From: an uncultured Clostridium sp.
Lineage (GTDB): Bacteria > Bacillota > Clostridia > TANB77 > CAG-508
Assembly (NCBI GenBank): GCA_947057505.1
Contig: CAMSEM010000045.1
Coordinates: 1-9,308 of the forward strand
Length of the DNA stretch: 9,308 nt
Direction: 5' to 3'
Below the pieces are notes generated by a model that worked only from the letters and a program-made list of their open reading frames with translations, made no database searches and was not told where the DNA came from. Positions 1 through 5,866 of the stretch are shown here, piece by piece. Both the position numbers and the translations under genes were made by a program. Numbering within the stretch: the stretch's first letter is position 1; each line of letters begins with the position of its first letter.

Positions 1-178
1 TATCTGCGGCGGTGCATTTTCGGGATATTGCGCCTGCCTGTTCCTCACATCTTCTTTTTTTTAACTTAGTAAACATTTAAAGCATCAAATTCAATTCGAA
101 GCTCTTTAAATGTTTTGATTTTGAACTTGATGACATAGTAAAGTTCAAATGCCACGCATATGAGCACTGGTGTTCAAA
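1..178. other. Gene-poor left edge with inverted repeats and a GC-rich end
   Basis: No gene is recognised here. Bases 1-51 are about 55% GC, clearly richer than the AT-rich remainder of the window, so they may belong to a different gene, an RNA or an acquired segment cut off by the window edge. On the minus strand this segment is open in more than one frame, so no product is assigned. To its right are two inverted repeats: AAACATTTAAAG (71-82) pairing with CTTTAAATGTTT (104-115), and TTGAACTT (121-128) pairing with AAGTTCAA (141-148). GTTCAAA recurs at 143-149 and 172-178. Neither hairpin has a clear T-run on the minus strand, so neither is a convincing terminator for the fab operon. Confidence 0.4.
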
Positions 179-244
179 CTATGATGGATTTTCTTCAATC
201 CCATAAATCTGAGCTGTTACAATATTTAAGCTTTTTGTTTTCAT
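179..244 (-). CDS. Possible 21-residue peptide of unknown function, or 5' remnant of a gene
   Basis: This short minus-strand ORF starts at an ATG seven bases after an excellent ribosome binding site (AAGGAGG, 252-258) and ends at a TAG codon. The predicted peptide starts MKTKSLNIVTAQ and ends IEENPS. A plausible promoter lies just upstream. After the TAG, the same frame stays open for another 34 codons, down to a TAA near 74-76. It could therefore also be the 5' end of a gene interrupted by a stop codon. I recognise no family. The strong initiation signals are what is seen directly; expression and function are inference. Confidence 0.3.
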   Translation of the reverse strand: MKTKSLNIVTAQIYGIEENPS

Positions 245-271
245 GTGAATTCCTCCTTAAATTTAAGATAG

Positions 272-300
272 GTAATATACTACAATGGCATATTTGCCAA
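272..300 (-). promoter_or_regulatory. Candidate promoter for the small ORF downstream of fabI
   Basis: On the minus strand TTGGCA (295-300, five of six matches to a sigma-A type -35) is followed after 17 bases by TATTAC (272-277, a weak -10). The -35 overlaps the small inverted repeat TGGCA-AATA-TGCCA. The ribosome binding site and ATG of the 21-codon ORF follow directly. This is pattern recognition only. The hairpin at this spot lacks a T-run, so it does not read as a terminator for fabI. Confidence 0.25.
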
Positions 301-373
301 CATTTTTATTGTATCATGCTTTGCATTTTATGTTAATTAAAGTAGGCATAAAAAAGTTTGGTGATTAGACTTC

Positions 374-1144
374 CTAAACTCCAATAATAGAAAACCCATT
401 GTCTACATGAATTACTTCTCCTGTTACTGCAGAAGATAAGGTACTAAATAAAAAGCTTGCTACATCTCCTACTTGTTTGGTTGTTACATTTTGGTGCATT
501 GGTGCTTTTTGTTCTACTACATTTAAAATAGTTCCAAAGTCTTTAATTCCTTTTGCAGATAATGTTTTAATTGGTCCTGCAGAGATAGCATTAATACGCA
601 TTTTATCTTTTCCAATATCTTTGGCTAAGTATTTTATGCTGGTTTCTAGTGCTGCTTTTGCAACTCCCATTAAGTTATATCCTTCTACTACTTTTTCTGA
701 ACCAAAGTAAGTAAGTGCTACAATACTTGCTCCTTCATTTAATAAATCTATTTCTTTTGCAATTCTAGTAATTGCCACTAGTGAATAGGCACTTACATCA
801 TTTGCATGGCTAAAGCCTTCTCTTGAAGTATAAATAAAGTCGTTTCTTAAGTCTTCAGTGTTTGCATGTGCAATGCTATGTAAAATGCCATCTATTTTTC
901 CTTGCTCTTTTTTTATGGTTTCTAAGCACTCTTTAATATCTTCATCGTTTGCGACTTCACAGGCATATGATTTAGCTCCTGGAATTTCTGCTACTAAATC
1001 TTTAATTTTATCTTCTTTTTCTGATGGGTGATGTGTAAATATAACTTTTGCGCCATTTTCATAGGCAGACATGGCAGCTCCCCATGCAATGCTCCATTTA
1101 TTTCTAACTCCCATAATTAATATTGTTTTTCCTTGTAATAACAT
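374..1144 (-). CDS. fabI: Enoyl-[acyl-carrier-protein] reductase (NADH), FabI
   Basis: FabI catalyses the last step of each elongation cycle in the cytoplasm, reducing trans-2-enoyl-ACP with NAD(P)H. The 256-residue length fits the family. The N-terminal nucleotide-binding segment reads MGVRNKWSIAWG (11-22). The catalytic Tyr146, Tyr156 and Lys163 occupy the positions known from E. coli FabI and form the Tyr-x6-Lys signature, followed by INAISAGPI (184-192) and the C-terminal HVDNGFSI. The start is supported by AAGGAGG at 1154-1160, nine bases before the ATG. It is the last gene of the cluster, 44 bases after accA. One oddity is His93 in the segment HSIAHAN, where the S. aureus and B. subtilis enzymes, as I recall them, have Phe in the inhibitor-contact region. 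The identification is secure. Confidence 0.96.
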   Translation of the reverse strand: MLLQGKTILIMGVRNKWSIAWGAAMSAYENGAKVIFTHHPSEKEDKIKDLVAEIPGAKSYACEVANDEDIKECLETIKKEQGKIDGILHSIAHANTEDLRNDFIYTSREGFSHANDVSAYSLVAITRIAKEIDLLNEGASIVALTYFGSEKVVEGYNLMGVAKAALETSIKYLAKDIGKDKMRINAISAGPIKTLSAKGIKDFGTILNVVEQKAPMHQNVTTKQVGDVASFLFSTLSSAVTGEVIHVDNGFSIIGV

Positions 1145-1188
1145 TTGTATTTTCCTCCTTTTTTATTTGTTTTAGTTATAATATGAGA

Positions 1189-1986
1189 TTATTTTCCTAT
1201 TTTTCGATACTTTTCATATCTATTTTCTATCATCTCTTCTACGTTTAAATGTTTTAAGCTATCTATTTCTTGTTTTAGTTTTTCTTTTAATGTTTTACAA
1301 ACTTCTTCAAATCCTTTTGGTGTTTCTATTTTATTTTCTTTGATAATTTTATCAATGATGTTTAAGTTTTGTAAATCATAAGAAGTAAGTCTCATTTTTT
1401 CTGCTGCTTCTTTACTTTTACTTGCATCTTTATATAAAATGCTGGCAAACCCTTCTGGGGATAATATACTATATACCGCATTTTCTAACATGAATATTTT
1501 ATCTGCTATGCAAATAGCTAAAGCTCCACCACTTGAGCCTTCGCCTATTACTACTGCAATAATAGGTACTTTTAAGTTTGACATTTCAAACATGCTTCTT
1601 GCAATTGCCTCTCCTTGTCCTCTTTGTTCTGCTCCCATTCCTGGATAGGCTCCTGGTGTATCTATAAATGTAATAATTGGTCTTGCAAATTTTTCTGCTT
1701 GTTTCATCAGTCTTATAGCTTTTCGATATCCTTCTGGGTTTGGCATACCAAAGTTACGCATCATATTTTCTTTGGTGGTCTTTCCTTTTTGCTCTGCTAT
1801 AATCGTGACTGGCATCTTATCTAAATAGCCAATTCCACAAATAAAAGATGGGTCATCTCCAAATGCTCTATCTCCATGTAGTTCTATAAATTCTTCAAAG
1901 ATTTGCTTTATATAGTCTAATGATTTTGGTCTTTGCATTTTTCTTGCAGATTCTACTCTTTCCCAAGCAGTTACTTTCTTTTTCAT
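1189..1986 (-). CDS. accA: Acetyl-CoA carboxylase carboxyltransferase subunit alpha
   Basis: AccA pairs with AccD to form the carboxyltransferase, which moves the carboxyl group from biotinyl-AccB to acetyl-CoA to give malonyl-CoA. At 265 residues it is shorter than E. coli AccA (about 319), as in many Firmicutes. Crotonase-fold hallmarks are visible: GYRKAIRLMKQAEKF (86-100), DTPGAYPG (109-116) and GEGSSGGALAI (148-158), whose glycine-rich loops form the oxyanion-hole region. SPEGFASILYKDASK (176-190) follows. AAGGAG at 1994-1999 supports the ATG at 1986. It lies 136 bases downstream of accD and 44 bases upstream of fabI, in the order expected for an acc-fab operon. The reading frame is intact. 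Confidence 0.96.
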   Translation of the reverse strand: MKKKVTAWERVESARKMQRPKSLDYIKQIFEEFIELHGDRAFGDDPSFICGIGYLDKMPVTIIAEQKGKTTKENMMRNFGMPNPEGYRKAIRLMKQAEKFARPIITFIDTPGAYPGMGAEQRGQGEAIARSMFEMSNLKVPIIAVVIGEGSSGGALAICIADKIFMLENAVYSILSPEGFASILYKDASKSKEAAEKMRLTSYDLQNLNIIDKIIKENKIETPKGFEEVCKTLKEKLKQEIDSLKHLNVEEMIENRYEKYRKIGK

Positions 1987-1998
1987 TTTCTTCTCCTT

Positions 1999-2027
1999 CT
2001 ATTCAATCTTTATTTACTATTCAATCT
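1999..2027. repeat. 11-bp direct repeat, 18-bp period, in front of accA
   Basis: CTATTCAATCT occurs at 1999-2009 and again at 2017-2027. On the mRNA strand this reads AGATTGAATAG twice, and the second copy overlaps the start of the accA ribosome binding site. The rest of the accD-accA spacer (2028-2122) contains a modest hairpin, TCTC pairing with GAGA around GCATTGCATAA, and no gene. The function is unknown; it may be a simple duplication or a binding site. Confidence 0.55.
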
Positions 2028-2122
2028 AAGCTAAAGTGCTGATTCTCTTATGCAATGCGAGAGCTGCAACACCAAGGTCAAATGTAGTAATATACTTAAC
2101 TTAAATAGTACTAAAACTTTAC

Positions 2123-2975
2123 TCAAATATCCCCATGAAATGTCAAAAGCTTTCCTAATACACTTTTTAAGTCTTTTCTTTCTACAATCATGTCAATAAA
2201 ACCATGTTCTAATAAGAATTCTGCACTTTGAAAACCTTCTGGTAATTTTTGTTTTACTGTTTGTTCTATTACCCTTGGTCCTGCAAATCCAATTAATGCT
2301 TTTGGCTCTGCTATGATAATATCTCCTAAACTTGCAAAACTTGCTGTAACGCCTCCTGTTGTTGGATCGGTTAATACGCAAATAGAAAGTAGCCCTGCTT
2401 CATTTAATTTTCTTAGAGCTCCGCACAGTTTTTGCCATTTGCATTAAGGAAATAATTCCTTCTTGCATTCTTGCTCCTCCTGACACGCATATAAGAATGA
2501 CTGGCAATTTTTGTTTAATTGCCTCTTCTATGCAGCTTGTTATTTTTTCTCCAACAACACTTCCCATGCTTCCCATCATAAAATTACCATCCATGACTGC
2601 TAACATTGCTTTTTTTCCATTAATTTTTGCTGTTCCTGTTTGTACTGCTTCTTTAATTTGTGTTCTGTCTACTAACATTTCTAATTTTTTTTGATAACCT
2701 TCAAATTGCAAAGGGTCTCTTAATCCTATATTTTCATTTATTTCTTCAAAAGTTCCTTCATCTACTAGTTGTGCAATTCTCCTTCTGCTAGAAATACGAA
2801 AATGCTTACCACAATTAGGGCAAACACTTAAGTTTGCATGCACATCTTTCTTGTACAAAATTTCTTTACAGTTATCACATTTTATCCATTTGCCAACTAA
2901 CATTTCTGAAGCTTGCTCATTTTTTGCAATTTCTTCATTTGTATGATTTATCTTTTTTATTTTATCAATTACCAT
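2123..2975 (-). CDS. accD: Acetyl-CoA carboxylase carboxyltransferase subunit beta, interrupted by a +1 frameshift
   Basis: AccD is the zinc-binding beta subunit of the carboxyltransferase. The first frame (2400-2975, 191 codons) carries the N-terminal zinc finger with Cys33, Cys36, Cys52 and Cys55, then the crotonase-fold core through GGARMQEGIISLMQMAKT, and meets TGA at 2400-2402. If one base is skipped (best at G2426), the protein continues CGALRKLNEAGLLSICVLTD, then DPTTGGVTASFASLGD, IIIAEPKALIGFAGPRVIEQ and EFLLEHGFIDMIV. It ends at the TGA 2123-2125. The total is about 283 residues, normal for AccD. The frame switch must fall between a stop in the second frame near 2444-2446 and the TGA at 2400. 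Both halves are well conserved with no second lesion, so a base error, a fresh mutation or translational frameshifting are all possible. A ribosome binding site (AGGAGAGG) precedes the ATG. Confidence 0.9.
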
Positions 2976-3023
2976 TTTCCTCTCCTATTGTGGGAATTCT
3001 TTATTATTTTTAGTTTGAATTGT

Positions 3024-3047
3024 ATTATATTATTTTCTAAGCGAGTT
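3024..3047 (-). promoter_or_regulatory. Candidate internal promoter upstream of accD (shared 24-bp motif)
   Basis: On the minus strand the motif begins AACTCGCTTAGAAAATAA and ends TATAAT (3024-3029), 49 bases before the accD ATG. It matches the motif upstream of accC at 20 of 24 positions. It overlaps one terminal repeat of the 208-bp element, so the element may supply the -10 box. No good -35 hexamer sits 16-18 bases upstream, which keeps confidence low. Confidence 0.3.
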
Positions 3048-3054
3048 AAGGTTA

Positions 3055-3090
3055 AATGCTTGTGTTGGGCTTTAGCCCTTACAAAGCATT
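3055..3090. repeat. Long hairpin inside the accC-accD element
   Basis: AATGCT (3055-3060) and GGGC (3067-3070) pair with GCCC (3075-3078) and AGCATT (3085-3090), with further paired bases between them and a TTTA loop. The stem spans about 16 positions with a few mismatches. No T-run follows on either strand, so it is not a typical intrinsic terminator. It looks like a structural part of the inverted-repeat element. Confidence 0.55.
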
Positions 3091-3251
3091 ATATGCGTTA
3101 GAAGGGGACCAGCAAGCTAGAAACCGTTGAAGAATTGCACGGATACCAATTGGAACTATGAGATGCAATTCGATTACGTTTTTTTCGTAGTTGGGGCGAG
3201 CAAGAGAATAATATAATACAATTCTATAAACATTATAATAACTCCTATTAC

Positions 3252-4592
3252 TTAAAGCATTTCCTTTTCAATAAACGAAGTATCATAATCATTTGTTTGA
3301 AACTTTTTGTTATCTAAAATTTGGTAAAGAAAATCTATGTTGGTATCAATCCCTTCTATTACCATTTCAGCAATTGCACTTTTCATTTTTGCTATACTTT
3401 CTTGTCTGTCTTTTCCATGTACAATTAGTTTTGCTATCATAGAGTCGTAGGTACTTGGAATGGTATAGCCTTCATAAATAGCAGTATCTATTCTAATGCC
3501 ATTTCCACCTGGAAAATGTAGCCCTGTAATTTTACCTGGACATGGTGCAAAATTTTTAGCTGGATTTTCTGCATTAATACGACATTCCATACTGTGACCT
3601 TTTATTTTAATATCCTTTTGTGAAAATGCTAATTCTTCTCCTCCAGCAATTCTAATTTGTTCTTTTACAATGTCTATGTCAGTAACAACTTCTGTAATGG
3701 GATGCTCTACTTGAAGTCTTGTATTCATTTCCATAAAATAATAATTTTGATCTTTGTCTACTAAAAACTCTATGGTTCCTACATTAGTATATCCAATTTG
3801 GTTTACTGCATTTACTGCTATCTTTCCCATTTTACTTCTTAGTTTATTAGAAATAATACTAGATGGTGTTTCTTCTAAAATCTTTTGATGATGTCTTTGA
3901 ATGCTGCAATCTCTTTCTCCTAAAGATACGGCATTCCCATGTTCATCTGCTAGTATTTGTACCTCTATGTGTCTTGGATTTTCTATGAACTTTTCTAAGT
4001 AAATACTATCATCATTAAAAGCATTTTTGGCTTCTTGTTTTACTAGTGCATATGCTCTTTTTAATTCTTCTTTATTATAGGCAATTCTAATACCTTTTCC
4101 CCCACCGCCACTTGAAGCTTTTAAAATAACTGGGTAGCCAATTTTTTCTGCTAGCTTTTCTGCTTGTTCTACACTTGCCAAAATTCCATTTGATCCTGGT
4201 ACTACAGGAACGCCTGCTTTCTGCATTGTATCTTTTGCTTTAGCCTTATCTCCCATTAGGCTAATCATTTCTCCTGTTGGTCCTATCCATTTAATCCCAA
4301 TTTCATTACATACTTTTGCAAATTGGCTATTTTCTGATAAAAATCCAAAGCCTGGATGAATACTATCACAACCAGTAATACAAGCTGCTTCTATAATATG
4401 ATTTCTATTTAAATAACTTTTAGAAGCTTTAGCAGGTCCAACACATATAGCTTTATCAGCTAATTTTACGTGTAATGAGTCTTTATCTGCTTCAGAATAA
4501 ATGGCAACTGTTTCTATTCCTAATTCTCTACAAGCTCTTATAATTCTAACTGCTACTTCACCGCGGTTAGCTATTAGTATTCTTTTTAACAT
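3252..4592 (-). CDS. accC: Acetyl-CoA carboxylase, biotin carboxylase subunit
   Basis: AccC uses ATP and bicarbonate to carboxylate the biotin carried on AccB. The 446-residue length matches the family. The N-terminal biotin-carboxylase domain opens MLKRILIANRGEVAVRIIRA. The ATP-grasp domain shows Lys116, Lys159 and the glycine loop SGGGGKGIRI (161-170). The metal and catalytic residues lie at Glu276, Glu288, Asn290, Arg292 and Glu296 in FMEMNTRLQVEHP. The C-terminal domain opens ECRINAENP (near 336-344). A ribosome binding site (GAAGGG) precedes the ATG. It lies between fabZ and accD, with a 96-base spacer upstream and a 276-base spacer downstream that holds the inverted-repeat element. The frame is intact. 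Confidence 0.97.
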   Translation of the reverse strand: MLKRILIANRGEVAVRIIRACRELGIETVAIYSEADKDSLHVKLADKAICVGPAKASKSYLNRNHIIEAACITGCDSIHPGFGFLSENSQFAKVCNEIGIKWIGPTGEMISLMGDKAKAKDTMQKAGVPVVPGSNGILASVEQAEKLAEKIGYPVILKASSGGGGKGIRIAYNKEELKRAYALVKQEAKNAFNDDSIYLEKFIENPRHIEVQILADEHGNAVSLGERDCSIQRHHQKILEETPSSIISNKLRSKMGKIAVNAVNQIGYTNVGTIEFLVDKDQNYYFMEMNTRLQVEHPITEVVTDIDIVKEQIRIAGGEELAFSQKDIKIKGHSMECRINAENPAKNFAPCPGKITGLHFPGGNGIRIDTAIYEGYTIPSTYDSMIAKLIVHGKDRQESIAKMKSAIAEMVIEGIDTNIDFLYQILDNKKFQTNDYDTSFIEKEML

Positions 4593-4635
4593 CTGTTTTT
4601 TCCCTTCTTTTAAATTAATCTCTAAAATAAATGTT

Positions 4636-4659
4636 ATTATACTATTTTCTATGTCAGTT
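4636..4659 (-). promoter_or_regulatory. Candidate internal promoter upstream of accC (shared 24-bp motif)
   Basis: On the minus strand the motif begins AACTGACATAGAAAATAG and ends with a perfect TATAAT (4636-4641), 44 bases before the accC ATG. The motif upstream of accD matches it at 20 of 24 positions and at nearly the same distance from its gene. The hexamer 17 bases upstream of TATAAT is TGTGCA, a poor -35. A secondary promoter for accC and the genes after it is possible but unproven. Confidence 0.3.
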
Positions 4660-4678
4660 GCACATTCTTATGTGTAAC
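4657..4678. repeat. Short hairpin between fabZ and accC
   Basis: GTTGCACAT (4657-4665) pairs with ATGTGTAAC (4670-4678) around a TCTT loop; one position of nine is not Watson-Crick. It begins ten bases after the fabZ stop codon on the mRNA. It has no following T-run, so it is more likely an RNA-stability or processing hairpin than a terminator. It overlaps the upstream end of the shared TATAAT-type motif by three bases. Confidence 0.45.
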
Positions 4679-4688
4679 TTCCTAAAAC

Positions 4689-5111
4689 TTAGTCAATAGC
4701 AAAAGTCAGCTCTCCTTTTGCTACAACTTTTCCTTCTACTGTAGCTACTGCTTCTCCTATGCCTATTGGCCCTTTTTGTTTGATAATGTTTACTTCTAAT
4801 TTCAAGGTATCTCCTGGTAAAACTGGCTTTTTAAAGCGTAGTCTATCTATTCCGCCAAACATCGCATTTTTCCCCTTATTTTCTTCTTTAGAAAGGATAG
4901 CAACAGCTCCTGTTTGTGCTAATGCTTCTACAATCAATACTCCTGGCATGATTGGATTTTGTGGAAAGTGACCTACAAAAAAAGGTTCATTTATACATAC
5001 ATTTTTGTATGCTATACAAGACTGTCCTGGAACTAACTGTTCTACTTTTTCTACCATTAAAAATGGTGCTCTTTGTGGTATAATTTTCATAATTTCATTA
5101 ATATCTAACAT
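4689..5111 (-). CDS. fabZ: 3-hydroxyacyl-[acyl-carrier-protein] dehydratase FabZ
   Basis: FabZ removes water from 3-hydroxyacyl-ACP to give trans-2-enoyl-ACP, the substrate of FabI. The 140-residue length is typical of this single-hotdog-fold enzyme. The signature GHFPQNPIMPGVLIVEALAQ (47-66) contains the catalytic His48 and Glu62. The preceding IIPQRAPFLMVEKV and the later FGGIDRLRFKKPVLPGD are standard FabZ segments. AGAGG about ten bases upstream supports the ATG. Its place between accB and accC is the usual one in Firmicute fab clusters. It cannot be FabA from length and motif. Confidence 0.96.
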   Translation of the reverse strand: MLDINEIMKIIPQRAPFLMVEKVEQLVPGQSCIAYKNVCINEPFFVGHFPQNPIMPGVLIVEALAQTGAVAILSKEENKGKNAMFGGIDRLRFKKPVLPGDTLKLEVNIIKQKGPIGIGEAVATVEGKVVAKGELTFAID

Positions 5112-5188
5112 TGCTATTTTTCCTCTTTCCTTATTAGTAGTTAATAATTTTTTTACAATTTGTATATTGCTAAGTTTTGAAACTTGTG

Positions 5189-5224
5189 GCTATTTAAATT
5201 GTGATTTATCACAATTTAAATAGC
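5189..5224. repeat. Perfect 16-bp-stem hairpin between accB and fabZ
   Basis: GCTATTTAAATTGTGA (5189-5204) is followed by a TTTA loop and its exact inverted complement TCACAATTTAAATAGC (5209-5224). No T-run follows on the mRNA strand, so it is not a standard terminator. It sits in the 200-base accB-fabZ spacer (5112-5311), which also holds a smaller inverted repeat AAGTTT-TG-AAACTT (5172-5185) and a weak AACAAA/TTTGTT hairpin (5241-5258), but no gene. An mRNA processing or stability element, or a remnant of a repeat family, is plausible. Confidence 0.75.
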
Positions 5225-5311
5225 TTAAGGTCCCACCAAAAACAAATTTTTCTTTGTTTCGAAAGTGCAAAAGCTCAGTAATATACAGATTTTGTAGATT
5301 TTTGCTACTAA

Positions 5312-5749
5312 TTATTTTATTTTGAATAATGGTGTACCATATTCTACTAATTGTTCTTCTTTGACACAGATTTCTACTATCTCTCCATCTACATCACTTT
5401 CTATTTCATTCATAAGTTTCATAGCTTCTATGATACAAAGAACATCTCCTTTTTTTACTTTATCTCCTATTTGCACAAAGGCTGGACTTGATGGAGAAGC
5501 TTTAGAATAGAAGGTTCCTACCATTGGTGAGGTTATAGTTTTTACATTTTCTTCTAAAACAGGTACATTTTCTATTTTGATAGCATTTTGTTCTTTGTTT
5601 GGTATTTGAACTTGTGCAACTGTTTCTTTTTGTTCTTGTTTTTCTTTTTTCATATTGATTTTTGTTCCATCTGCAAGTTCAATGGCTATTGACTCTAGTT
5701 TAGAGCTTTCCATTTCTTTCATTAATTGTTTAATTTGCTCGTACTCCAT
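5312..5749 (-). CDS. accB: Acetyl-CoA carboxylase, biotin carboxyl carrier protein
   Basis: AccB carries the covalently bound biotin that shuttles carboxyl groups between AccC and the AccA/AccD carboxyltransferase. The C-terminal biotinyl domain begins near TITSPMVGTFY and contains CIIEAMKLMNEIE. The lysine of EAMKLMN is the biotinylation site (residue 111 from this start, 115 from the upstream ATG). A Lys/Glu/Gln-rich linker separates it from the N-terminal helix. I prefer the ATG at 5749, whose product opens MEYEQIKQLMKEME like other AccB proteins. The upstream ATG at 5761 directly abuts the only AAGGA (5762-5766), leaving no spacing, while 5749 has 12 bases. The upstream start would give 149 rather than 145 residues. 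Confidence 0.93.
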   Translation of the reverse strand: MEYEQIKQLMKEMESSKLESIAIELADGTKINMKKEKQEQKETVAQVQIPNKEQNAIKIENVPVLEENVKTITSPMVGTFYSKASPSSPAFVQIGDKVKKGDVLCIIEAMKLMNEIESDVDGEIVEICVKEEQLVEYGTPLFKIK

Positions 5750-5842
5750 TTTTAACTTCATTCCTTGTATAATATATTTAGGTTTTTAAAAGGTTACCCA
5801 TAAACCTTTATCGACTCGTCTTTCCTAAACTACTAATTGGTT

Positions 5843-5862
5843 GAAAAAATTTGAATTTTTTC
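5843..5862. repeat. AT-rich hairpin just after fabF
   Basis: GAAAAAATT (5843-5851) pairs with AATTTTTTC (5854-5862) around a TG loop, five bases past the fabF stop codon on the mRNA. The stem is almost all A-T and no separate T-run follows, so at best it is a weak transcription pause. A second small hairpin, AAAGGTT with AACCTTT, lies near 5789-5809 in the same 105-base fabF-accB spacer. Confidence 0.4.
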
Positions 5863-5866
5863 TTCC

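Larger units (their letters stand above)
3017..3224. mobile_element. 208-bp MITE-like element with perfect 18-bp terminal inverted repeats
   Basis: GAATTGTATTATATTATT (3017-3034) is repeated in perfect inverted orientation as AATAATATAATACAATTC (3207-3224). A further three pairs (TCT with AGA) extend the match just inside. The interior is less AT-rich than the flanks and contains a strong hairpin (3055-3090), a TACG/CGTA hairpin around a T7 run (about 3175-3190) and an inverted pair GAATTGC/GCAATTC. No ORF in it looks real. It fills most of the 276-base accC-accD spacer. I see no clear target-site duplication, so a structured RNA or RNA-processing element is an alternative to a miniature transposable element. 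On the mRNA strand the whole element could fold with the terminal repeats as the outer stem. Confidence 0.55.

Noticed and set aside
285..300. Terminator for the fab operon at TGGCA-AATA-TGCCA
   Set aside because: The stem is only five pairs and no T-run follows on the minus strand.
2080..2122. FapR-like half-site TTAGTAC between accD and accA
   Set aside because: Only one half-site is visible and the second arm does not match, so chance is likely in AT-rich DNA.
2193..2381. Minus-strand open frame downstream of the accD stop, giving an Arg/Asn-rich peptide
   Set aside because: It is a shadow frame. The neighbouring frame encodes the conserved AccD tail.
3017..3224. CRISPR array or tRNA in the accC-accD spacer
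   Set aside because: There are no repeated direct units with spacers and no cloverleaf or anticodon arm. Only inverted repeats are present.
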